Shown here: positions 6,914-14,653 of the stretch, one piece after another
How positions within the stretch are numbered: position 1 is the first letter of the stretch
Layout: each line of letters opens with the position of its first letter
NCBI GenBank assembly: GCA_902812335.1
Contig: CADDZL010000004.1
Span: 1 to 37,566 of the forward strand
From: Chloroflexota bacterium
GTDB taxonomy: Bacteria > Chloroflexota > Anaerolineae > DSLN01
DNA length: 37,566 nt
Reading direction: 5' to 3'
The notes under the pieces: generated by a model
Databases searched by the model: none
Told to the model about the DNA's origin: nothing
What the model saw: only the letters and a program-made list of their open reading frames with translations
Translations under genes and position numbers: made by a program

Positions 6914-7333
6914 TTAGAGGGAGAACCCCGGTGGTCCGCCAATTGGACGAACTGACCCGCCCGAATCCGTCCACTGACTGTTGGTGTCAGCGAAGCGGCG
7001 GATGCGCGAGACCAGGTCAGAGGGTAGAAAGGGCTTACAGATATAGTCGTTGGCCCCCAAGCGCAATCCCCGTGCGATATCGCTCCGGCTATTTCGCACC
7101 GTCAGGAAGATGATGGGTATCTGGCTGCGACTGCGGATGCGCCGGCACGTCTCCCACCCGTCCATCCCAGGCATCATCACATCCAGGAGGATGAGATCCG
7201 GCTGCAGTTCACCCATCCAACGCAAAGCCTCCTGACCACTGTCCGCTGTGCGGACCTCGAAGCCGGCCCGGCTCAGGATCAGGGTCAGCAGGGCTTGAAT
7301 GTCAAAGTCGTCGTCAATCACCAGAATGCGCAC
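6914..7333 (-). CDS. Single-domain response regulator (receiver domain)
   Basis: With start GTG 7333 (AGGAG six bases before) the product is 139 aa: one CheY-like receiver domain and a short tail. The acidic pocket is DDD at 7-9, the phospho-acceptor is D51 (LILLDVMMPGMDG), the switch Thr is T78 and the conserved Lys is K100 (CKPF). There is no output domain, so it likely acts by protein-protein contact. An upstream in-frame extension of 69 codons exists, but it is low-complexity and lacks domain character, so I excluded it. No histidine kinase is nearby; the partner is unknown. Confidence 0.85.
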   Translation of the reverse strand: MRILVIDDDFDIQALLTLILSRAGFEVRTADSGQEALRWMGELQPDLILLDVMMPGMDGWETCRRIRSRSQIPIIFLTVRNSRSDIARGLRLGANDYICKPFLPSDLVSRIRRFADTNSQWTDSGGSVRPIGGPPGFSL

Positions 7334-7716
7334 GAATCGCTCCTGTGCATCCGTTACCCCCGGCTCGGAGCATGGGCCCTCCACTGCACGAGAGGGCGCC
7401 GAACCCGGAGCAACCTTGGGCGTGGCTGCGAGCCCTGACGTCTCCTCTAACCCCTTCTCAGATAACGAAGGAGCGCCAGCGCTGAAGTGTGTAGAATGCT
7501 CATGTTGGGGGCGGAGCGGTTTAGCAGAGCTTGCCTGCATCTCGATCCTTAAAGCTCAACCGGGTGCTCATCGGGACTGCCCCCATGAGGCCGGCCCCAA
7601 AGCCTTTACCTCTCCCGCTCCTTCCCCCAGATCATGGAGAGGGAGAATGGGGGCTACAGTTATTGTGAACCGGACTACACGGTCCACCCCGCCAAGGTCC
7701 CCGACCCTGGCGCAGG

Positions 7717-7829
7717 GTGGTTCATGGTGAGTATGCTCAAGTCTATTTCAGACCCAAGATATTATGAGCATCCCTGGCGCCTTCAAAATACGTGGTTCAT
7801 GGTGAGTATGCTCAAGTCTATTTCAGACC
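7717..7829. repeat. 38-bp direct repeat, two copies 75 bp apart
   Basis: A 38-bp word, beginning GTGGTTCATGG and ending TATTTCAGACC, occurs identically at 7717-7754 and 7792-7829. A 37-bp spacer lies between the copies. Confidence 0.9.
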
Positions 7830-7870
7830 GCAAATAAAGAGGCCAGACGCTCTCGCTCAAGGTGACATTC

Positions 7871-7902
7871 TTGAAATGGATTCTGCTTGAAATGGATTCT
7901 GC
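7871..7902. repeat. 16-bp perfect tandem duplication
   Basis: TTGAAATGGATTCTGC occurs twice head to tail (7871-7886 and 7887-7902). Confidence 0.9.
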
Positions 7903-8123
7903 GCTCTTTTACACGCTGGTGCTGTCTTACAAACAATCGGGCCTGATGGGCAACTCACCCGCGCATCGTTTGCACTATACCATAGATATAGCTTGAGATA
8001 CATGCTATCATTGGCGTATTTGTGCCTACGTTGTTTTGCGTAGATATTCGCCGGGGGCCGCGCTCGCGAGTGCGGCTATGCGGTGAAACAGGCCCCCGGC
8101 CCAGAAGTGGACGGAGTGAGTGG

Positions 8124-8157
8124 AATGTGGTATCATGTTTAATGTGGTATCATGTTT
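8124..8157. repeat. 17-bp perfect tandem duplication
   Basis: AATGTGGTATCATGTTT occurs twice head to tail (8124-8140 and 8141-8157). Confidence 0.9.
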
Positions 8158-8183
8158 ATGATTGGCCGTGTGAACCCTGTGAA

Positions 8184-8213
8184 GGCGGTGACTTCTTCCA
8201 GTTCGTCACCGCC
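8184..8213 (+). other. 9-bp hairpin upstream of glgP
   Basis: GGCGGTGAC (8184-8192) and GTCACCGCC (8205-8213) form a perfect stem with a 12-nt loop, ending 58 bp before the glgP ATG. It may be a 5'-leader structure or a terminator of upstream transcription; the sequence does not decide between these. Confidence 0.45.
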
Positions 8214-8271
8214 TGATTGTTGCACGGAGTAAACGGCGAACTACGATTATGGCCGCAATGGATGGCGGATA

Positions 8272-10494
8272 ATGACGATACTTCAAGGACCAAACCACCC
8301 CGAGACCCTTCGTAATGGCGTCTCGCTTCCCCGGCGCATCAATCGCCTGATGGAGTTAGCCTACAATCTGTGGTGGACCTGGCATCCGGAGTCGCACCGG
8401 CTGTTCGAGCGTATTGATGCCGTGCTATGGGATCAGGTATCCCACAACCCGGTCAAGTTCCTGCAACAGGTCGAACGCAAATACCTGAACGCCGCCGCCC
8501 AGGACCGCCGCTATACGGATTTCTACGACCGCATCATGGCCGAGTTCGATGCGTACATGGCCCGTACCCAGACCTGGTACTCCAGCACTTATCCTGAACT
8601 GCTCAACCGGCCCATCGCCTACTTCTCCATGGAATTCGGCCTGCACGAATCCCTGCCGTTCTATGCCGGTGGCCTGGGCGTGCTCTCCGGCGACCATTTG
8701 AAAGAAGCCAGCGACTGTGGCCTGCCGTTGGTCGCGGTGGGTTTCCTGTATCAGCAAGGCTATTTCCGGCAACGCCTGACCGAAGATGGCTGGCAGGAGG
8801 CCTCCTTCGACACCATCAACCCCAATGAGTTAGCCATTCTACCGGTATATGCTGCCGATGGGACTGAACTGCGTGTCACCGTGGGCCTGCCGGGCCGCAC
8901 AGTCCTGGCTCGTGCCTGGCGGGTGCAGGTCGGGCGCACCTCACTTTATCTGCTGGACACGGATCTCGAGGAGAATTCGCCTGGGGACCGCCAACTGACA
9001 GCACGCCTGTACGATGCCGACCCAGATATGCGCATCTCGCAATTCATGGTGCTAGGCATCGGGGGTGTCCGCGCTCTACGCGCCCTGGGCATTCATCCGG
9101 TCGCCTGGCATATGAATGAGGGGCATTCGGCCTTCATCGGGCTGGAACGCATCCGCGAGCTGGTAGCTGCGGGCCGCACATTCGCCGAGGCCCAGGCGGA
9201 GGTGCGCGCCACGACCGTCTTCACGACGCACACGTCGGTGCCAGCAGGCAATAACAGCTTCCCGCTGTGGCTGATCGAGAAGTACTTCGTGGACTATTGG
9301 AAGGAACTCGGGCTGGACCGTGATAGCTTCATGGCCCTGGCCGTGCACAATGAACCCTGGGGCCCCACATTCGGGATGACCCCCCTGGCAATGCGTCTAT
9401 CGGCCTACCATAACGGTGTCAGCGAGCTACATGGCCAGGTGTCGCGCCAGTTATGGCACTTCCTCTGGCCCGACCTGCCCGAAGACCAGGTGCCCATCGG
9501 CTACATCACCAACGGCATCCATACCAGCACGTGGCTGGCACGGCGGCTGCGCCGGCTGCTGGACACCTATCTGGGGACGGATTGGATAGAAAGGCTGGAT
9601 GACCCGGCCACCTGGGAACGCGTCTGGGAGATCCCCGATGAGGACCTCTGGGCGGTGCGCAAACATCTCAAGCGCCAGTTAGCCGCCTTCATCCGCGATC
9701 GGGCCCGCGAGCAATGGACACGTGGCCAGGCTCACCCGGTGCAGATCGTGTCGGCTGGGGTGCTGCTCGACCCGTACGCGCTGACGATCGGCTTCGCCCG
9801 CCGCTTTGCCACGTACAAGCGCGCCAATCTGCTGCTGCGCGACGTCGAGCGCCTGCGCAAGCTGGTCACCCATCGGGATCGGCCGGTCCAGTTTATCTTC
9901 GCCGGCAAAGCCCATCCGGCCGACGACCCGGCCAAGCACATCATTCAGGACCTGTACCAACTGGTGAAGAAGCCCGAGTTCGGCGGGCGGCTGGTCTTCC
10001 TGGAGGACTACGACGTGAGGCTGGCCCGGCTGCTGGTGCAGGGCGTGGATGTGTGGCTCAACACGCCACGACGGCCGTTAGAGGCGAGCGGAACCAGCGG
10101 CCAGAAGGCCGCCATCAATGGGGTGCTCAATCTGAGCGTATTGGACGGCTGGTGGCGTGAGGGCTACAACGGCCAGAATGGCTGGGCCATCGGCGACGAT
10201 AAGAGCTACCCTGACTACGAGGCCCAGGATGAGGCCGATTGCAAGTCGCTATATAATCTGCTGGAGAATGAGGTCGTTCCCCTGTACTACGATCGCGACC
10301 CGGATAATATCCCCCATCAATGGCTGAAAAAGGTCAAAGCATCCATTGCCACGGTGGGGCCGGCTTTCAGCACGCGCAGGATGGTGAAGGAATACACCGC
10401 AACCATGTACGTCCCTGCCATCCGCCAGGGCCTTGCGCCGAGCCAGAATGGCAAACAACCTGAACCAACAGCCCTGGCCGAAGTGGGCAGTTAG
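8272..10494 (+). CDS. glgP: Alpha-glucan (glycogen/maltodextrin) phosphorylase, GT35
   Basis: This 740-aa enzyme releases glucose-1-phosphate from alpha-1,4-glucans using pyridoxal phosphate. It is of the shorter Thermotoga/archaeal type rather than the roughly 800-840-aa E. coli type. The N-terminus (LMELAYNLWWTWHPE) and the segment ISMEFGL-like YFSMEFGLHESLPFYAGGLG (about 117-136) are characteristic. The PLP-binding lysine is K612 in the segment SGTSGQKAAING, followed by the LDGWW motif of this subgroup. The gene stands alone on the plus strand and faces tatC. The ATG has only a weak purine stretch upstream. It probably degrades the polymer built from GlgC-made ADP-glucose in the same window. 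Confidence 0.94.
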   Translation: MTILQGPNHPETLRNGVSLPRRINRLMELAYNLWWTWHPESHRLFERIDAVLWDQVSHNPVKFLQQVERKYLNAAAQDRRYTDFYDRIMAEFDAYMARTQTWYSSTYPELLNRPIAYFSMEFGLHESLPFYAGGLGVLSGDHLKEASDCGLPLVAVGFLYQQGYFRQRLTEDGWQEASFDTINPNELAILPVYAADGTELRVTVGLPGRTVLARAWRVQVGRTSLYLLDTDLEENSPGDRQLTARLYDADPDMRISQFMVLGIGGVRALRALGIHPVAWHMNEGHSAFIGLERIRELVAAGRTFAEAQAEVRATTVFTTHTSVPAGNNSFPLWLIEKYFVDYWKELGLDRDSFMALAVHNEPWGPTFGMTPLAMRLSAYHNGVSELHGQVSRQLWHFLWPDLPEDQVPIGYITNGIHTSTWLARRLRRLLDTYLGTDWIERLDDPATWERVWEIPDEDLWAVRKHLKRQLAAFIRDRAREQWTRGQAHPVQIVSAGVLLDPYALTIGFARRFATYKRANLLLRDVERLRKLVTHRDRPVQFIFAGKAHPADDPAKHIIQDLYQLVKKPEFGGRLVFLEDYDVRLARLLVQGVDVWLNTPRRPLEASGTSGQKAAINGVLNLSVLDGWWREGYNGQNGWAIGDDKSYPDYEAQDEADCKSLYNLLENEVVPLYYDRDPDNIPHQWLKKVKASIATVGPAFSTRRMVKEYTATMYVPAIRQGLAPSQNGKQPEPTALAEVGS

Positions 10495-10505
10495 CCCCCA
10501 GCCGG

Positions 10506-11243
10506 TCACGATACCACGAGTTCTTCAGAGGATCGCTTGCGCCCCGCCTCAATCCTCCTGGCGAACCAGATGCTGATCTCGTATAAGATGACGAGGGGCG
10601 CCATCACGGTCAGGGGGGCGACGATCGGGTCGGACACCGGCGTGACGATCTCGGCAAAGGCAAACAGCGCAAAGTAGGCGATGCGCCGCTGCCGGCGAAG
10701 AACATCCGATGACAGGATCCGCAATTGGACCAGGATAATCAACAGCACGGGCAATTGGAATGCCAGACCGCACGCCAGCAGGAAGAACACCACAAACGAG
10801 ATGTAATCATCGGCCGAAGGCAGGTATTCCACCTGCGGCGGAAAGAACTGAACCAGGACCCGGATCATTCCCCATAACAGATAGTAGCCAAAGAGGGCGC
10901 CCAACGCGAACAGGATCAACGAGCCCGCCAGCGCAGGGAAGATGACACGGCGTTCGTGCTCCAACAAACCGGGCTTGACAAAGCGGTACAACTGGTAGGC
11001 CCAGACAGGGAACGCGACCACGATGCCCGTGTACAGCCCGATATGCCACTTGATCATGAAGCCGTCCATCAAGCTGAACGCCTTGAGTTGCAATCCGCCT
11101 GACGGCAGCAACAAGAGTTGGAGGATGGTGTCGGACAGGAAGAAGGCAACAACCGAAGCAATCAGAATCGCCGCTGCGGAGATGATGATGCGCTGGCGCA
11201 ATTCCTCCAGGTGCCCGATCAAGCTCATCGGTTTGTCGGCCAC
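10506..11243 (-). CDS. tatC: Sec-independent protein translocase subunit TatC
   Basis: The 245-aa polytopic inner-membrane protein has the TatC N-terminal signature HLEELRQRI just before TM1, and the F-x-KPGLLEHER segment in the first cytoplasmic loop (about residues 86-98). That loop is the site that recognises twin-arginine signal peptides. Six hydrophobic helices follow the usual order, with EIVTPVSDPI in the last third. GTG 11243 is taken as start; ATG 11228 is an alternative. It lies 68 bp downstream of tatA on the same strand, so together they form a minimal TatA-TatC system. A beta-helix protein with a twin-arginine leader is encoded at 19318-20640, a plausible client. Confidence 0.95.
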   Translation of the reverse strand: MADKPMSLIGHLEELRQRIIISAAAILIASVVAFFLSDTILQLLLLPSGGLQLKAFSLMDGFMIKWHIGLYTGIVVAFPVWAYQLYRFVKPGLLEHERRVIFPALAGSLILFALGALFGYYLLWGMIRVLVQFFPPQVEYLPSADDYISFVVFFLLACGLAFQLPVLLIILVQLRILSSDVLRRQRRIAYFALFAFAEIVTPVSDPIVAPLTVMAPLVILYEISIWFARRIEAGRKRSSEELVVS

Positions 11244-11311
11244 AGCACACCCTCAGAGGACAACAAAGGACGACTGACGAAGCTTATAGGTCTTGCGCCC
11301 CCGCCCGTCGT

Positions 11312-11626
11312 TCAGACCGGGAGCTGAGTGCCGCACTTGTTACAGTAGCGTGCATCGGCAGGGTTCGCCGCACCGCAGTTCGTGCAAAAGTTCCCGCCCG
11401 CTATCCGGGGTTGTGAAGGAACGGCCGCTGCCGTCGGGCCTTCATCGCCCATAGGCCGGCTAACCTCCTCGCGGAAGCCCTCGGTCATTTCCCTGGCCCC
11501 TTTGCGAAACTCGGTGAGCGCTTTGCCCAGCCCGCGCCCGATCTCCGGCAAGCGCGAGGGGCCAAAGATGATCAGCGCTACTAGCGCAATCACGAGGAGG
11601 TGAATAGGCTGTATTCCGAATGGCAT
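11312..11626 (-). CDS. tatA: TatA-type translocase protein with C-terminal zinc ribbon
   Basis: The 104-aa protein starts at ATG 11626 behind a good GGAGG. Residues about 5-20 form the single short membrane helix (HLLVIALVALIIFG). The family's FGPSRLPEIGRGLGKAL hinge and amphipathic helix follow, then a charged linker. The last 25 residues form a zinc ribbon, CxxC-x10-CxxC (CTNC...CNKC), which is not part of standard TatA/TatB. A longer frame adds 13 residues upstream, but the ribosome binding site fixes the shorter start. The gene is directly upstream of tatC. The metal-binding tail would lie on the cytoplasmic side and might serve in oligomer formation or client selection; this is inference. 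Confidence 0.9.
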   Translation of the reverse strand: MPFGIQPIHLLVIALVALIIFGPSRLPEIGRGLGKALTEFRKGAREMTEGFREEVSRPMGDEGPTAAAVPSQPRIAGGNFCTNCGAANPADARYCNKCGTQLPV

Positions 11627-11639
11627 ACCAACCTCCTGA

Positions 11640-11660
11640 TTGTAGCGCCGTGCGCTACAA
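11640..11660 (-). promoter_or_regulatory. 9-bp hairpin directly before the tatA ribosome binding site
   Basis: TTGTAGCGC and GCGCTACAA form a perfect stem with a 3-nt loop. In the minus-strand transcript the hairpin ends only a few bases before the GGAGG of tatA. It could influence initiation or end upstream read-through from the TPR gene. Confidence 0.45.
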
Positions 11661-11694
11661 CCCACAATGTCTGCTAGCCTCAGCAGATCACATC

Positions 11695-11720
11695 TGTCAT
11701 GCTGAGCGCAGCGAAGTATC
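11695..11720 (+). repeat. Dispersed repeat, GTCAT-CTGAGC-CAGCGAAG type
   Basis: This 26-bp element in the tatA leader region matches, with about three mismatches, the complement of 14578-14604 between glgC and the GH57 gene. It is a dispersed non-coding repeat; I see two clear copies here. Confidence 0.6.
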
Positions 11721-11802
11721 CCGGCACCCTACACAGGAGACCAGACGCGCTCGCTCAGAGCCTGCCCTGAACGCAGGACAGTTCTGTGATCCACTAAACT
11801 GA

Positions 11803-11811
11803 ATTATAGCA
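11803..11811 (-). promoter_or_regulatory. Extended -10 promoter for tatA-tatC
   Basis: The minus strand reads TGC-TATAAT (11803-11811), an extended -10 box with perfect hexamer, and no obvious -35. It would give a leader of about 170 nt that includes the dispersed repeat and the hairpin before tatA. Confidence 0.5.
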
Positions 11812-11869
11812 CATAACCGGCTCGAATGATAGCGCCCGGCGCGGATGACGTGAGCAGACGGGGACCGTC

Positions 11870-13108
11870 TCACTCCCTGGGAGGTGGTTTCAGACTATGC
11901 GTCTCATAGGCCTGGATAATCTCAGCATGGACATGCACACGGTGAAGAAAGTCATGGCGCAAATCGGGATCGGGGATACGGTCAGCCTGGGTCATCAGCC
12001 GTTTATGCGCCCGGTCAAGGGCATCCCAGGCTTCGTCGGAGGCACCGCAAGCAGCCAGGACCTGGGCGCAGCGGAAATAGACCTCGGCTAGACTTTCGAC
12101 CCCCTGCACGCCAGCGGCGACCTCTGCCAGGGCCGCCTGCGCGGCCTGCCAGGCCTGAGGAAGCTGCGACAGATACAGGTGGGCCATCGCCAGGCCGGCG
12201 TGCACACGAACCTGCCACTGACGCTGTTGCAATTCTGTGAAGATCGCGAGGGCCGGTTCCAGGCAGGCCATGGCCTGCTGGGCTGCACCTTGAGCCAGGT
12301 AAGTGTAGGCGCAGTAGGTCAGGGTTGCACCCTCGCTCTGGCGGTCACCCACAGCCCGGAATAGATCGCGGGCCTGAGCGTAGTAGGTCATGGCGGTCGT
12401 GTAGTCCTCCAGGTAGCCATAGGCCGCGCCCAGGTTGAGGAGGTCTATGGCTTGGCCGTGCCGGTCGCCCACCGCCTGGAGCAATGCCAGGGCCTGGAGA
12501 TAATAGTCGCGGGCCTGTTCATAATGGCCGAGTTCGCCTGCGATCTGGCCCAGATTGCCCAGTGTAATCCCTTGCCCTTGCACATCGCCCAGGTCACGCC
12601 AAATGGCCAGGGCCTCGGTGAAGCATTTGTACGCCGCACCATAGTCGCCCATGCCCCAATAGACAATGCCCAGGTTGTTCAGTGTGCGCACTTCACCCTG
12701 CCGCTCATCCGCTGGCCCACTCTGGCGAAAGCGAGCGAGAGCAATCTGATAATAGTGGCCGGCCTGGCTGTAGTCGCCGCGTATAGCGGCAACATCGCCG
12801 AGGCGGCGCAGCGCCACCGCTTCGCCGGCGATGTCGCCCAGGTCACGGTAAATTGCCTGCGCTTCCAATACGGCAGCCTCGGCTGCGGCATAATTGCCCA
12901 GCATCCATTCGAGCGTAGACTGAGCGATCAGCGTTCTGGCACGCCAGCCGGCGCCGGACTTGGGCTCGGCACCCTTCGCCGCGGTATCCGCCAGAGCGAA
13001 CAGCGTTTCCAGTTCGGCGCGCTGTTCATCGCGCCGCCCTTCCAGGCCCAGGGCCTCGAAGCGGGCCATGGCTTGCTCGAAGGCCTGTTGTAATGAGCTA
13101 TCGGCCAT
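11870..13108 (-). CDS. Tetratricopeptide-repeat protein
   Basis: The 412-aa protein consists almost entirely of TPR units of roughly 40 residues, of the A-x-x-x-Y-x-x-A-L-x-x-x-x-x-x-G type (for example NYAAAEAAVLEAQAIYRDLG and HYEQARDYYLQALALLQAVG). About seven repeats lie between residues 60 and 390. There is no signal peptide, membrane segment or catalytic domain, so it is likely a cytosolic scaffold. ATG 13108 is chosen over a TTG one codon upstream. It follows the GH57 gene by 4 nt and is in line with glgC, which suggests an accessory role in glucan metabolism, although that link rests on position only. Confidence 0.85.
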   Translation of the reverse strand: MADSSLQQAFEQAMARFEALGLEGRRDEQRAELETLFALADTAAKGAEPKSGAGWRARTLIAQSTLEWMLGNYAAAEAAVLEAQAIYRDLGDIAGEAVALRRLGDVAAIRGDYSQAGHYYQIALARFRQSGPADERQGEVRTLNNLGIVYWGMGDYGAAYKCFTEALAIWRDLGDVQGQGITLGNLGQIAGELGHYEQARDYYLQALALLQAVGDRHGQAIDLLNLGAAYGYLEDYTTAMTYYAQARDLFRAVGDRQSEGATLTYCAYTYLAQGAAQQAMACLEPALAIFTELQQRQWQVRVHAGLAMAHLYLSQLPQAWQAAQAALAEVAAGVQGVESLAEVYFRCAQVLAACGASDEAWDALDRAHKRLMTQADRIPDPDLRHDFLHRVHVHAEIIQAYETHSLKPPPRE

Positions 13109-13112
13109 CAAC

Positions 13113-14576
13113 TTAGCGCGCGTGCACGTCTTCTCCCAACGCCAGGGCGTCGGTAAGGATCTCGTCCAGGAGGTCGGCGCCGGTCTTGCCCGTCGTCGTG
13201 CTCACAGCGGCGGCCAGGTCGCGTCGGAAGCCGGGCAGGAGGTCTACACCGACGGCCCGCCGGGTCAGCAGGATGGCGCGGGCGGCATTGGCAATGGCAT
13301 AGCGCGGCTCGGGCCGGCTCAATTCCTCGAAGAAGTAAGCGCAACTGGTGTACATGCGCTGGCGATGCAGTTGGGCCTGCAACAGCAGCAGGGCGCGGCC
13401 CACCTGAGCGGAGGTTAACCCGTCTATCGCATGGGCGGCAATGAAGTCGGGGCCCCGGACAATGCCGAGCACGACCTGGATATATCGGTCGCGAACGCGC
13501 CAGGGATCACGCACCAGGACGGACAGGGTCTCCTCGTAAACGCCGTCCAACTGATCGGAGAGGGTGGTCAGCGCGGTGCGTAAGGCCCGCTTCCAGGTGC
13601 TATCGCCGGCGGTACAAGGACAGCCGGTAGCCCAGCGGGCGACCCCATGAGCGCAACTCCACGAGGTTCCATCGAGGACTTCAACCTCGGCACGGGGCGG
13701 GTGCTCCTTCAGATAGCGGTTGAGGTAGGTTATCTCGTAGCCAGCACGGCTGAGGTCACGACTCAGCAGGAGCCGAAGAAACTCGACGCCACTGCGGTGG
13801 TGATGGCCGAAGGTCTCGCCGTCAGTGGCAACCAGGATGAGGCCCCCAGCGCCCTCCCGCCTTCCACCACCGGGCTTAAGCCCGGCGCCGGCATGAGAGG
13901 GGAAGGTGAGGAGATGGGCCTGGGTCCACTCTGCCGGGCTCCGGTAGCGATCCATGTCGAAGGACAGGGTATTGGACAGATAGGTATCGCGCACAAAAAC
14001 GGCGATAGAACGCCGGTCCTCCAGCCGGACCCAGTACGGGCCCGCTCCCAGGCCCTTCGCCCCACCCAGGGGCCCGTGCACCTGTTCGGCCGAGAGGATG
14101 GTGTACTTGATGCCGGCCTCGGCCAGGACCTGAAGCGTGGCCCGGTCCACAGCCATCTCCGGCAGCCACATGCCGACGGGGTCGCGGCCGAAGCGGTAGC
14201 GGAAGCTGGCAATGCCCCATAGCACCTGCGTCAGTTTGTCACGGGCGTTGGCCAGAGGCAGGATGGTGTGATGGACCGACTGGGCTACGGCGTTGCCGAC
14301 GCCATAGGTCACCAGGTTAGCCCGGTCGGCGGCGACGATCTTGTTATAGGTATCAGGGGCATGGCGCGCCATCCACGCGGCCAGGGTCCCGCCCAGGTTG
14401 AAGCTGATGCGCGCGAAGTTGCCCACCTGGGCGTTGGGAGTATAGCACTCGGCGGTGATCTTCTCGTTGAAGTTGCTGTACGGCTCGGCCCCGACTTCGC
14501 GTGGCACCTCACCTGTGAAGGGGTCTTCACGTGGCGGCTGGTAGAAATGGCCGTGAATGCAGAAGTACATTCCCAT
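13113..14576 (-). CDS. Glycoside hydrolase family 57 protein with DUF3536-like C-terminus
   Basis: The 487-aa protein begins with CIHGHFYQPPRE, the GH57 start motif. E140 in GMWLPE is the expected nucleophile and D252 in ATDGETFGHHH the expected acid/base of family GH57. The C-terminal half (GTSWSCAHGVARW...) resembles the DUF3536 domain that often follows this type of GH57 domain. It is shorter than many such proteins. Substrates are likely alpha-glucans, and it could act as an amylopullulanase-like or glucanotransferase-like enzyme. Residues about 230-238 (AGLKPGG) are encoded by a 16-bp palindromic repeat inserted in frame shortly before the catalytic Asp. It lies between glgC and the TPR gene on the same strand. 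Confidence 0.88.
   Translation of the reverse strand: MGMYFCIHGHFYQPPREDPFTGEVPREVGAEPYSNFNEKITAECYTPNAQVGNFARISFNLGGTLAAWMARHAPDTYNKIVAADRANLVTYGVGNAVAQSVHHTILPLANARDKLTQVLWGIASFRYRFGRDPVGMWLPEMAVDRATLQVLAEAGIKYTILSAEQVHGPLGGAKGLGAGPYWVRLEDRRSIAVFVRDTYLSNTLSFDMDRYRSPAEWTQAHLLTFPSHAGAGLKPGGGRREGAGGLILVATDGETFGHHHRSGVEFLRLLLSRDLSRAGYEITYLNRYLKEHPPRAEVEVLDGTSWSCAHGVARWATGCPCTAGDSTWKRALRTALTTLSDQLDGVYEETLSVLVRDPWRVRDRYIQVVLGIVRGPDFIAAHAIDGLTSAQVGRALLLLQAQLHRQRMYTSCAYFFEELSRPEPRYAIANAARAILLTRRAVGVDLLPGFRRDLAAAVSTTTGKTGADLLDEILTDALALGEDVHAR
13870..13885. repeat. Palindromic repeat inside the GH57 gene
   Basis: CCGGGCTTAAGCCCGG is a perfect 16-bp palindrome located within the coding sequence. A related, imperfect copy lies inside another glucan gene at 21442-21460. 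Confidence 0.75.
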
Positions 14577-14605
14577 AGATTCTTCGCTGTGCTCAGAATG
14601 ACGGA

Positions 14606-14645
14606 GGACCGAGGACGGATAGCTTCGGTCTTCCGTCGTCGGTCC
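14606..14645. repeat. Inverted repeat between glgC and the GH57 gene
   Basis: GGACCGAGGACGGA (14606-14619) and TCCGTCGTCGGTCC (14632-14645) pair over 13 of 14 positions around a 12-nt loop. It directly follows the dispersed repeat at 14578-14604. The two fill the 77-bp gap and may form an intercistronic mRNA structure. Confidence 0.6.
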
Positions 14646-14653
14646 CCGGTCGC

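Larger units (their letters stand above)
7334..8271. other. Gene-poor intergenic region rich in short duplications
   Basis: No convincing coding sequence is seen on either strand; the small open frames lack ribosome binding sites and recognisable motifs. The stretch contains three separate short direct duplications, a GAGGCCAGACGC-type element shared with about 11737, and a 9-bp hairpin just ahead of glgP. Confidence 0.6.

Noticed and set aside
7334-7540. 69-codon N-terminal extension of the response regulator
   Set aside because: The extension lacks domain features, whereas GTG 7333 has AGGAG at ideal distance and begins directly at the receiver fold.
7717-7829. CRISPR array, because of the 38-bp repeat and 37-bp spacer
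   Set aside because: There are only two copies, no further repeat at the same period, no cas genes, and the repeat carries no CRISPR-like palindrome.
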